Shown: piece by piece, positions 36,938 through 43,843 of the stretch
Position numbering within the stretch: position 1 is the stretch's first letter
How the letters are laid out: every line of letters begins with the position of its first letter
DNA from: Mucilaginibacter boryungensis
GTDB lineage: Bacteria > Bacteroidota > Bacteroidia > Sphingobacteriales > Sphingobacteriaceae
Direction of reading: 5' to 3'
DNA length: 64,000 bases
Assembly (NCBI RefSeq): GCF_015221995.1
Contig: NZ_JADFFM010000001.1
Span: forward strand, 1,798,001 to 1,862,000
Notes under the pieces: generated by a model
Told to the model about the DNA's origin: nothing
What the model saw: the letters and a program-made list of their open reading frames with translations, nothing else
Databases searched by the model: none
Position numbers and translations under genes: made by a program

Positions 36938-37304
36938 TGGAGCCGGAGGGATTCGAACCCTCGTCCAAACATGGTATAAGGTAAGCTTTCTACATACTTA
37001 GCTTCTGTTTAATTGTCGGGATAGCAGAAGGCCAGTCGCTTGCCTGTACTGTTATCCTTAGGTGTTTTATCTCGCCTGTTTATAACACCGTCAACAAGCC
37101 AGTTTCAATTTTCGATGCCCCGGTTGCCGATCCATTGAAACGCAAAACCGGCGGGACAAAAGCTATGCTAATTCTAAATTAGGCAGCTAAGGCGTAGTTA
37201 TTTTCGCCATTTGTAGTTTTGAGCGTTCAGATTTATGCGCTAATTCACCCAACGCGCAGTATGCTTACTTACTTATCTCCATCCTGTCAATTCCGGTCGA
37301 CCCC
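36938..37304 (-). ncRNA. ssrA: tmRNA (ssrA)
   Basis: A 367-nt minus-strand gene. The 5' end GGGGTCG pairs with the 3' CGGCTCC over 7 bp (with two G-U pairs) followed by discriminator A. The T-arm GAGGGTTCGAATCCCTC lies near the 3' end, at 36945-36963. The tag frame at 37211-37179 encodes NGENNYALAA followed by TAA; the YALAA ending marks proteins for ClpXP-type degradation. The exact resume codon is not certain. A terminator follows. The last 28 bp of the 3' region are repeated in inverted orientation at 38273-38300. Confidence 0.93.
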
Positions 37305-37444
37305 ATTGTTGAGTTCTGAGCCTTGAGTTTTAAGTTCAGAGTTAAGTTTACAAATATACAAAATTTGTACCGGTTTTTGAAGGTCATTTAAATGGCTGTT
37401 TCCCCCTCAACAGGCGGCGACCAGCCCGGCAGGCAGCCAAATCA

Positions 37445-37528
37445 TGGTTTACATGGTTTACAAAATCAGGGTTTATTTTGAATTAAAATATTGAATATAA
37501 GATATTTAAGTAAAAATCGTGTAAACCA
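37445..37528. promoter_or_regulatory. Three copies of TGGTTTACA upstream of the terminase-like gene
   Basis: The 9-bp word TGGTTTACA occurs twice in direct tandem (37445-37453 and 37454-37462) and once inverted (TGTAAACCA, 37520-37528). They lie in the 288-bp non-coding stretch between tmRNA and the gene at 37593, upstream of its -7 element. Operator or recombinase-binding roles are both possible. The rest of this stretch is AT-rich with no other feature. Confidence 0.5.
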
Positions 37529-37561
37529 TAATTTGCTATTGCATTTTGCTAAAAATATTAG

Positions 37562-37569
37562 TATATTTG
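37562..37569 (+). promoter_or_regulatory. -7 promoter element for the gene at 37593
   Basis: TATATTTG matches TAnnTTTG exactly, 23 bp upstream of the ATG. TTTG words lie 13 and 26 bp upstream, neither at ideal spacing. Confidence 0.5.
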
Positions 37570-37592
37570 TGCGTTAACCTAAATCAATTCGT

Positions 37593-38258
37593 ATGGAAAC
37601 TACCACCAAACCCCAAAAAACTGGCGGGGTGGGCTTAATAGCCGCCGACCAAAAAATTGAAAACCTTTTAAAACAACCAACCATCAGCCGGGACGATCTT
37701 GAACCCTTTAATAGCCTGGAGCGCAAACGCCTGGCTGAAACCTGCACCGCTATGCTGGCAAAGCTAAAGGATACCGAACGGGACGACTTTTTTGCTAAAA
37801 TAGACGCTGTTATTACCCCCTTTACCAAAAGCGATATCTGGTACTATAACCACGCGGCTATCACCGATGCTATCTCGGCGCTGATGCTGCAGTATGGTAC
37901 CATGCCCGGCAGAAAGGAAATAGCCGAGAAAACCGGCCTGAGCCGCCAAACCATTAATAAACATTTAAAGGAATACCACCGCCAGCCACAATTCGCCGCA
38001 GGCATGGAGCAATTTAGCTTTATGGCCCCCAGCGTGCTGACCAGCGTTTTTAAGAGCGCCCTTAAAGGCGATACCAAAGCCGCCAGGCTTTACCTGGAAA
38101 TAACCGGCGCCGTAAATAAAAGCCGCGCCAACACCGTAATAAACGAGCAGAACAACTACATACAAATAAACAATACCATTTTAAGCCAGGAAAACCTGAA
38201 CCAGCTAACTGCCGAGCAGTTGAACCAGATTGAAAGTATTGTGCTGGATAGGAGGTGA
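37593..38258 (+). CDS. Helix-turn-helix protein resembling a phage terminase small subunit
   Basis: A 221-residue soluble protein. A helix-turn-helix (GRKEIAEKTGLSRQTINKHL, about 109-128) is followed by LTSVFKSALKGDTKAARLYLEI (about 150-171) and a C-terminal NNYIQINNTILSQENLNQL (about 186-204), an order seen in small-terminase-like proteins of Bacteroidota phages. It is alone: no large terminase, portal or integrase is present. It lies between tmRNA and an inverted copy of the tmRNA 3' end. It could be a domesticated phage gene or the DNA-binding protein of a very small mobile element. Confidence 0.55.
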   Translation: METTTKPQKTGGVGLIAADQKIENLLKQPTISRDDLEPFNSLERKRLAETCTAMLAKLKDTERDDFFAKIDAVITPFTKSDIWYYNHAAITDAISALMLQYGTMPGRKEIAEKTGLSRQTINKHLKEYHRQPQFAAGMEQFSFMAPSVLTSVFKSALKGDTKAARLYLEITGAVNKSRANTVINEQNNYIQINNTILSQENLNQLTAEQLNQIESIVLDRR

Positions 38259-38272
38259 GGCTCTATATCAAG

Positions 38273-38300
38273 TTGGACGAGGGTTCGAATCCCTCCGGCT
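38273..38300 (+). other. Inverted 28-bp copy of the tmRNA 3' end (att-like site)
   Basis: The 28 bp at 38273-38300 (starting TTGGACGAGGG and ending CTCCGGCT) are identical to the reverse complement of 36941-36968, the T-arm and acceptor region of tmRNA. The bases around them differ, so this is not a second tmRNA. The 3' ends of ssrA genes are frequent integration sites; here the copy is inverted relative to the gene, 1.3 kb away, and lies 14 bp after the terminase-like gene. Confidence 0.75.
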
Positions 38301-38409
38301 TCTTTTGCCAAGGGCGCTAATACTTAGCTTTGTATTCGTCAATTTCAAAATGAAAATTGCGTAGATTTATATTGAGAAGTTTAATGATTAAGCAATAAAA
38401 ACTAAATTT

Positions 38410-38841
38410 ATGACTGATGAGGAATGTAGGGAACTTGGCATTATGACCGACCAAGAGCTCAGAGATATGGATCTGAGGTTTGAAAGAATGGAAGAAAGCG
38501 GGATTGCTGACACCCAAAAGTATTTTGATAGGATGCATGATAAATTGTTCAGTTTAAACAACTTGTTAATCGCCGCGTACTTTGCATTAATCGCTTTCAG
38601 AAAAGATGTTCCGAGTTGGAGTTTAGTGATACCTACACTTAATTGTGTTTTGCTCCTGTATGTTGATTATCGTATGTTATTAAGGGCGCGGCTTCAAGCC
38701 AATATAACTAAGGTTAGTGGACGTGTACGAGAAAAGTATGGTTCTATTCAGACAGGAACAAATTTATATTCGCTATTATCCATTTACTCGACTTTAGCAG
38801 TTTTGTTATTTTTTGGATATTTTTTGTTATGGAATCGTTAA
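38410..38841 (+). CDS. Membrane protein of unknown function, three transmembrane helices
   Basis: A 143-residue protein with a charged N-terminal region (1-50), then three hydrophobic segments (about 54-70, 77-100 and 118-140). No family was recognised. It begins just after the tmRNA-derived repeat and is AT-rich compared with housekeeping genes. With the following two genes it forms a plus-strand run of unknowns, the third of which resembles abortive-infection proteins, so a membrane effector role is conceivable but unproven. Confidence 0.5.
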   Translation: MTDEECRELGIMTDQELRDMDLRFERMEESGIADTQKYFDRMHDKLFSLNNLLIAAYFALIAFRKDVPSWSLVIPTLNCVLLLYVDYRMLLRARLQANITKVSGRVREKYGSIQTGTNLYSLLSIYSTLAVLLFFGYFLLWNR

Positions 38842-39004
38842 ACCCCAAGCCGAATCCATATGCTGGCGAACATGTGCAGCATACGCAAGTATATGGGGCT
38901 TTGTATAAATAATAAGGTTATCTTCACGCAATTGGAAATATTCCAACGTCATCGATTATGCCGATTGTAAAGGATTGGCTAATATCGAATTGCTGTAAAT
39001 TCAG

Positions 39005-39038
39005 GACACACGCGGCAACGCGTGCGCCAGCATGAAGG
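39005..39038. repeat. Palindromic REP-like repeat, family 2
   Basis: CACGCG-GCAA-CGCGTG core, followed by CGCCAGCATGAAGG. The same core and tail recur inverted at 43356-43387. It lies between the genes at 38410 and 39068, about 30 bp before the latter. Confidence 0.65.
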
Positions 39039-39067
39039 AATTTTTTATATTTGAAAAAACTTAAACC

Positions 39068-39532
39068 ATGACTCCATTAAAAGCATTTTTAGAAACAGAG
39101 ATTTCTGGAACCTTTGATTATCTACAAGCAAGCAAAATCACAGAAATAGTAAATTTAGCATGTAACGAAAGAACCACGTCAGATTTAGATTTTCTGAAGA
39201 GAGCAAAATCCGAAATTGAGAAGTATCTTTTAGAAACCGCAAGAGACAGTTTAAAATCAATGAATGAAAAGCTTGGGTATAATGATTACTCAGAAATCGA
39301 GGGCTTAAAGGTAAATATCGAATGTAAACCTTTATATGGTAATCCCCCTGTTCCTGAATTTCATGGCAACTATAAATTTTATGCCAAAAGTGTAGAAATT
39401 GGTGTGTTACAGTTTTTTGAGAATCAGACTATTGCGTATCATACCGAAGAGCAACCACAAGTAAGGTTCTGTAAATTAGATAAAACAGTAACATGCTATA
39501 TTATTAAAAATTTTTGGGATTCAGAAGGCTAA
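39068..39532 (+). CDS. Unknown protein next to the Abi-alpha-like gene
   Basis: A 154-residue soluble protein. The first half is helical (LKAFLETEISG, LDFLKRAKSEIEKYLLETARDSL), the second beta-rich (VNIECKPLYG and YKFYAKSVEIGVLQFFENQ). No known domain was recognised and there is no signal peptide. It stops 38 bp before the gene at 39571 on the same strand, so the two are likely cotranscribed. Confidence 0.5.
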   Translation: MTPLKAFLETEISGTFDYLQASKITEIVNLACNERTTSDLDFLKRAKSEIEKYLLETARDSLKSMNEKLGYNDYSEIEGLKVNIECKPLYGNPPVPEFHGNYKFYAKSVEIGVLQFFENQTIAYHTEEQPQVRFCKLDKTVTCYIIKNFWDSEG

Positions 39533-39570
39533 GTGCAACATTAAATTCATGGATTTAATTTAAATTTATT

Positions 39571-40353
39571 ATGGCTGATATTGAAAAGATACTCGATAAT
39601 TTAAATGTCCCTAAACAAATTATCGATAAAAGTGAACAATTATTAAAAACGTTGTTCGGGCAGTCCTTTGATGAAATCGGAGGTATAATTGCTGATCAGG
39701 TCAAATTAAGAAGATTTAAAAATCAAATAAAGATATTTAGTAAAGCACAAGAGATTTTAAGAGAAAATAATATTGATCCCAAAAAAGTTTCATTAAAAGT
39801 TTTAGCACCACTAATTGAAATGAGTTCTTATGAGGAGGATGAAACTTTACAAGATAGGTGGTCGAAGCTTGTTGCTCATGTATTGTCTGAAAAAGAAGAT
39901 ATACTTTTTCATCAAAATTGTATTTCGGTTCTTAATAAAATCTCATCAGAAGAAGCTTTATTATTAGATGAACTATTTGAAGAACTTCAGCAAAAACGAA
40001 TTCAGGAATACGAGATTAAACTGAAGCAATATAAAGAGATGGAACAAATATTTCCTGACAATAACCCTAATGCATATCCCCAAAAACCTGCTGATTATCC
40101 TGTAACAAGCTTCGAATTTAATCTTTCGAAATATGCCGAAAGAAACGGATTGGATGAAAAAGACCTCTATTTCAAAATTTCTAATCTCATCTCGTTAGGA
40201 TTACTGAAATGGGAAACTGATGTGCATGTAGAAGCGAGCAAATATGATGAAGATCCAGCCGATACCGATATCGACGTAAACGTCTATGTTTACAATGATG
40301 AAGCATTTGTTTTTACAGCTATTGGTGAAAGGTTCATAAAATTAGTGAAATAG
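39571..40353 (+). CDS. Abi-alpha (DUF4393)-like protein
   Basis: A 260-residue protein. The central segment KVLAPLIEMSSYEEDETLQDRWSKLVAHVL (about 75-104) is the hallmark of the Abi-alpha/DUF4393 family, linked by name and distribution to abortive infection. An amphipathic N-terminal region (residues 5-50) and a coiled coil (about 140-155) precede a C-terminal part with a winged-helix-like strand (LLKWETDVHVEAS). No catalytic motif is visible. The gene follows the unknown gene at 39068 and lies in an AT-rich accessory stretch beside the tmRNA-derived repeat. The family call is from memory of the motif. Confidence 0.6.
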   Translation: MADIEKILDNLNVPKQIIDKSEQLLKTLFGQSFDEIGGIIADQVKLRRFKNQIKIFSKAQEILRENNIDPKKVSLKVLAPLIEMSSYEEDETLQDRWSKLVAHVLSEKEDILFHQNCISVLNKISSEEALLLDELFEELQQKRIQEYEIKLKQYKEMEQIFPDNNPNAYPQKPADYPVTSFEFNLSKYAERNGLDEKDLYFKISNLISLGLLKWETDVHVEASKYDEDPADTDIDVNVYVYNDEAFVFTAIGERFIKLVK

Positions 40354-40381
40354 TAAAAGTTGTTTAAAAATTTGCTCATAC

Positions 40382-40404
40382 TAGCACGCGTACCGCGTGT
40401 GCCA
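40382..40404. repeat. Palindromic REP-like repeat, family 2
   Basis: GCACGCG-TAC-CGCGTGTGCC in the 59-bp gap between the convergent Abi-alpha-like and serine hydrolase genes. It can fold as a hairpin and may terminate either transcript. Confidence 0.55.
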
Positions 40405-40412
40405 TACAAACC

Positions 40413-42062
40413 TTATTGCTTATAAAACTTGATATGGAAAGAGTTTCCCTTACTCAGTTCAAAACCAAGGAAACGACCATTCGGCCCGGTGATGGGCTGG
40501 AGATAACTAAATGTTTCATCGCCTGTTAGTAACTGGCCTTTGCGGAAAAATTCAACTTTTGACGAGGCCCGGTGTAGTGCCGAGAAATAAAGCTCGCCGT
40601 TTTTCTGTGTTAACTGAAAGCTATAGTCAAGTTCGGGTGAGGTATAGGTACCGGCATATTTACTCACCAATTTAGGGCTCGGGGCAACCGGTATCAGTTT
40701 CTCCAGCAGCATGGGCTTATCCAACACCGGGCTATACAAAGCGGCATGCGTATCATCTGTAAACACATACTTCACCGCGGGGTTATTTAGTAAAGAATAA
40801 TGATTGGCAGAATCCTTAGCCAGCATTAATTGCTCATCTATCCAAAGCTTATTCCGGATGAGCGACAGGCGCACATGGTAGCCATTTTCTGCATAATAGC
40901 TGCCGGTCAATTGTTCGGCCTCTGCTTTGTTTGTTACCAATGCTAAACTGGAGTCGCGCCGTGCAGGGCGGGAGGTAGCCGGTGCTTTTTTATTGGGGAT
41001 GAATAAGGCGGCCAGTTGATCGAGCCTGCCAACTACATCAGACTCGCCGGAGTTGCCAAAGATAAGGAAGGCCATTTTTTGATCTGGGTAAACCGCAATA
41101 ACAGTGCGGTAGCCGGCCAGTCCGCCGTTATGATAATATTGCCGCTGGTCTAACGATTCTTCATTACTAATGCCATACCCATATTTAATGCGCTGGCCGT
41201 TATTCAGCATGCCGCGCTCGGTCATTAGTTTTATCACCTGCTGATTGGTTGGGCTGTAATAATTGGCCGCCCATTTGGCCATATCGGGTATATTGGTAAA
41301 CAAGCCACCATCGCCCATGGTGTATACATTTTGTAAACTGTTACTAAATTCCCTTTTGTTATTGGGCGAGTAAGACAAGGCCCTGTTAACTATCACATCA
41401 TCGGGGTTGTCAACAAAACGGCTATGCAGCATACCCAGCGGCTTAAATATTTGTTGGTCAACAAAATCTTTAAAGGGCTGCCCGGTTACAGCTTTCACAA
41501 TCGTCGCCAGCAGTACGTAGTTGGAATTGGAATAGGTGTATTTTTCGCCGGGTACAAAATTTAACGACCGTTGCTTTCTCAATATTTCTAATGCCACGTC
41601 GTCGGTCAGCATTCCTGACACGGGCAAGCCAATAATTTCCGATAAGTTGATATCGTCCCTGATACCGCTGGTATGGTTTAACAGTTGTTGAACGGTAACC
41701 TTAGCGCCCAGGTCACCCATCCAGGGCAAATAGGTGTGAATATCGGCTGCAGGGTCGATTTTACCTTGCTGCACCAGTAACGCAATAGCGTAGCCGGTAA
41801 ACTGTTTGGATACTGAACACATGTAATAAATGCTCCCGGGCGTATTAGGAATTTGCAACTCCACATTAGCTAATCCGAAGCCCTTGGCGTAGATCAATGA
41901 ATCGTTACGAATAATACCGACCGTACAGCCTGGTTTAGCAGGGTTAGACCATTTTTTAAACAGGGCGTCAACCTTTTTTTGGATAGAATCCGGTAACGAT
42001 TGTCCTGAGCTTGTGCTAAAAGCAACAACCCATAAAAATAATAGTAAGGCAGTTTTATTCAT
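40413..42062 (-). CDS. Secreted serine hydrolase (beta-lactamase class C-like)
   Basis: A 549-residue exported protein (signal peptide ending SSGQSLP). The class C beta-lactamase/AmpH fold covers about 25-360, with Ser83-x-x-Lys86 in CSVSKQ, Tyr178-Ser-Asn180 in YTYSNSNY, and HNGG near 310 as the third motif. A beta-rich C-terminal domain of about 170 residues, as in DD-peptidase-like or esterase-like relatives, follows. Substrate unknown; peptidase, esterase or penicillin-recognising roles are possible. Confidence 0.85.
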   Translation of the reverse strand: MNKTALLLFLWVVAFSTSSGQSLPDSIQKKVDALFKKWSNPAKPGCTVGIIRNDSLIYAKGFGLANVELQIPNTPGSIYYMCSVSKQFTGYAIALLVQQGKIDPAADIHTYLPWMGDLGAKVTVQQLLNHTSGIRDDINLSEIIGLPVSGMLTDDVALEILRKQRSLNFVPGEKYTYSNSNYVLLATIVKAVTGQPFKDFVDQQIFKPLGMLHSRFVDNPDDVIVNRALSYSPNNKREFSNSLQNVYTMGDGGLFTNIPDMAKWAANYYSPTNQQVIKLMTERGMLNNGQRIKYGYGISNEESLDQRQYYHNGGLAGYRTVIAVYPDQKMAFLIFGNSGESDVVGRLDQLAALFIPNKKAPATSRPARRDSSLALVTNKAEAEQLTGSYYAENGYHVRLSLIRNKLWIDEQLMLAKDSANHYSLLNNPAVKYVFTDDTHAALYSPVLDKPMLLEKLIPVAPSPKLVSKYAGTYTSPELDYSFQLTQKNGELYFSALHRASSKVEFFRKGQLLTGDETFSYLQPITGPNGRFLGFELSKGNSFHIKFYKQ

Positions 42063-42310
42063 CCCTAAATGACGTGGAGATTTTTAAAATGTGACACTTA
42101 CCTACAACGCCTGAAAACCCGTAAGCTGGAAATGTATTAGAAAGGTAATCACATTTTTAAATTCCAGGCTCTGCGGATACTAACATCATTAAGATACGAG
42201 CAAATCTGCATCAAAAAGAAGAGCAAAAATGAAAATATTGCGTAATTAACACTGTAAAAAGCCGTTATAAATATTTCTATCATGTTTTTTGCTTAATAAA
42301 ATTGGAAAAA

Positions 42311-42721
42311 ATGGAAACATACAAGCTTGAAAAAGACATTAAAATCTTTTATGTAATAGCCGAATCTTTTCCAGAGGGTATTCAAGAAGCCCATGACAGA
42401 CTTCATGCAATGGTGCCTTTTTCAGAAAAAAGAAAATATTTCGGCGTTTCCAGACCTGAAAACAAAGTGATCATATATCGGGCTGGCACTGAAGAAACAT
42501 ACGCTGGTGAGGCTGAAAAATATAAATGTGATACGCTAACTATTAAAAGAGGTGATTATGTTTCGGCTGTTGTAAGGGATTTTAGGAAAGATAAAACAAG
42601 CATCAGCAAAACCTTTGATGAACTGCTTAAACAACCCAATCTTGACCCTGAAGGATATTGTGTGGAATGGTATGCTAATGACAAAGAAGAAGTGAGATGT
42701 ATGATAAGGCTTAGCCAATAA
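42311..42721 (+). CDS. GyrI-like effector-binding domain protein
   Basis: A 136-residue protein (METYKLEKD...) that resembles the GyrI-like/effector-binding fold: YVIAESFPEGIQEAH near the start, a central KVIIYRAGTEE and a final RCMIRLSQ strand. Members bind small molecules, alone or as a domain of MerR/AraC regulators. The start is the ATG at 42311; an in-frame TTG at 42302 adds three residues and is less likely. It lies 28 bp before the membrane gene at 42750 and may share its transcript. Confidence 0.6.
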   Translation: METYKLEKDIKIFYVIAESFPEGIQEAHDRLHAMVPFSEKRKYFGVSRPENKVIIYRAGTEETYAGEAEKYKCDTLTIKRGDYVSAVVRDFRKDKTSISKTFDELLKQPNLDPEGYCVEWYANDKEEVRCMIRLSQ

Positions 42722-42735
42722 TTTATCATATGCTT

Positions 42736-42742
42736 AAGGAGG
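42736..42742 (+). promoter_or_regulatory. Strong Shine-Dalgarno site for the gene at 42750
   Basis: AAGGAGG lies 7 bp before the ATG at 42750. Such a full Shine-Dalgarno site is unusual in this window, where most starts lack one. Confidence 0.65.
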
Positions 42743-42749
42743 AATATTT

Positions 42750-43322
42750 ATGCAGGCTTTTTTGAGACCGTTTGCAGGAATTATTGGTATAGCTGCATAT
42801 CTCCTTCTTATTGCCGGAATAATGAAATCAAAAGTCAGGCAAAGTTTTGTAGCATTTTTGTTATGGGCAATGCTTGATACCATAGCAACGATAACAACTA
42901 TACTTAAGGAAGGGAATTATTGGCTTTCATTATCTAATGCGTTGGGCGCGGCTATCATTGCAATTTTACTTGCGCTAAAAAAACAAGTTTCATGGACTTG
43001 GGTTGAAACAACAACAGCAATTCTCGTGATTATTTGCCTGAATGTTTGGTATTTCACCGGTGCAAAAGAAGGAATAATTGCGAGTAGTTTGGCAATGGTC
43101 ATTGCAGGTATTCCACAAGTGCTTGATACTTACAAAAACCCGGGTGAAACACCTACCATTGTATATATCATATTTTTAGGTGCAAATATTTTATCGTTTA
43201 TTGCTGGGAAAGAATGGACGATTGAAGAGCGGTTCTATTCAGGATGTGCTATACTGCTTTGCGCTGTTATTGTGTGGTTTTCACTAAAAAATATTTTTAA
43301 ATTAAATAGATCCAGCCCCTGA
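42750..43322 (+). CDS. PQ-loop-like membrane protein
   Basis: A 190-residue membrane protein with about six or seven helices. The motif AGIPQVLDTYKNPGETP (about 118-134) matches the PQ-loop of SWEET/cystinosin-type transporters, with a second hydrophobic half after it. The N-terminal half has no clear second PQ-loop, so the assignment is partial. It is preceded by a strong Shine-Dalgarno site and follows the GyrI-like gene. Confidence 0.55.
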   Translation: MQAFLRPFAGIIGIAAYLLLIAGIMKSKVRQSFVAFLLWAMLDTIATITTILKEGNYWLSLSNALGAAIIAILLALKKQVSWTWVETTTAILVIICLNVWYFTGAKEGIIASSLAMVIAGIPQVLDTYKNPGETPTIVYIIFLGANILSFIAGKEWTIEERFYSGCAILLCAVIVWFSLKNIFKLNRSSP

Positions 43323-43355
43323 GCCTGGCACAAATACATCACGCGCATACTTGCC

Positions 43356-43387
43356 CTTCGTGCTGGCGCACGCGTGACGCGCGTGTT
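43356..43387. repeat. Palindromic REP-like repeat, family 2
   Basis: CTTCGTGCTGGCGCACGCG followed by TGACGCGCGTGTT: the inverted counterpart of 39005-39038, including the TGCTGGCG head. It lies between the genes ending at 43322 and 43404. Confidence 0.6.
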
Positions 43388-43403
43388 ATACCCTCACACT
43401 CAA

Positions 43404-43685
43404 TCACCTCATACAGAAATACAACACAACAACCGCCAATACTTGTATGCCAACTACAGCTACAAGCCTTGCAATACCTTTTATGGAGAGCGGGGTGAGC
43501 AGGTAGGCCGCGGTGGATACAGCATATATCCCAAGCGCAAATACCATTACTATTAAAAGGTTCTGGCCTTCAGGGTCATTAAACAAAAAGAACAACATTC
43601 GGGTGCAAACAAGGGCGGTAGCTGCCAGTAGCGTTAACGAGATCGCTTTCGACTTGAAATATAAATTCGCGGCGTTAGTTTCCAT
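43404..43685 (-). CDS. Small membrane protein, unknown function
   Basis: A 93-residue protein with three hydrophobic segments (about 15-33, 42-60 and 68-90). A near-perfect promoter at 43723-43754 drives it, which supports a real gene. No family was recognised. Confidence 0.6.
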   Translation of the reverse strand: METNAANLYFKSKAISLTLLAATALVCTRMLFFLFNDPEGQNLLIVMVFALGIYAVSTAAYLLTPLSIKGIARLVAVVGIQVLAVVVLYFCMR

Positions 43686-43722
43686 ATTTATTAATTAAAG
43701 GTGAATAGAATGAATGATGAAA

Positions 43723-43754
43723 CAAAGATATATAAAAGTACTTTGTATTTCAAA
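43723..43754 (-). promoter_or_regulatory. Promoter of the small membrane gene at 43404
   Basis: On the minus strand TTTG (43754-43751) is followed after 20 bp by TATCTTTG (43730-43723), the full Bacteroidota -33/-7 pattern. The ATG is 37 bp further on. Confidence 0.7.
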
Positions 43755-43790
43755 GTAATAATTGAATAAACTTTTATAGCGCTGAAACAA

Positions 43791-43815
43791 AAAAGCCGCC
43801 AAACAGGCGGCTTTT
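43791..43815 (-). terminator. Terminator of the aminotransferase gene
   Basis: Arms AAAAGCCGCC and GGCGGCTTTT around AAACA, beyond the stop at 43844 on the minus strand. Confidence 0.85.
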
Positions 43816-43843
43816 GTATTAAATCAAAAATCTTGAGACGCTA

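Noticed and set aside
38273..38303. Apparent tRNA 3' half (T-arm and acceptor)
   Set aside because: It has a T-arm but no D-arm, anticodon arm or 5' acceptor strand upstream. It matches the tmRNA 3' end instead.
38860..38900. Palindrome-like ATGCTG ... CAGCAT between genes
   Set aside because: It shares the TGCTGGCG head with the family-2 repeat but the rest has diverged too far to call another copy.
36781..43400. Complete prophage or integrative element
   Set aside because: Only one terminase-like gene is present. No integrase, capsid, portal, tail, relaxase or transfer genes occur, so calling a whole element would go beyond the evidence.
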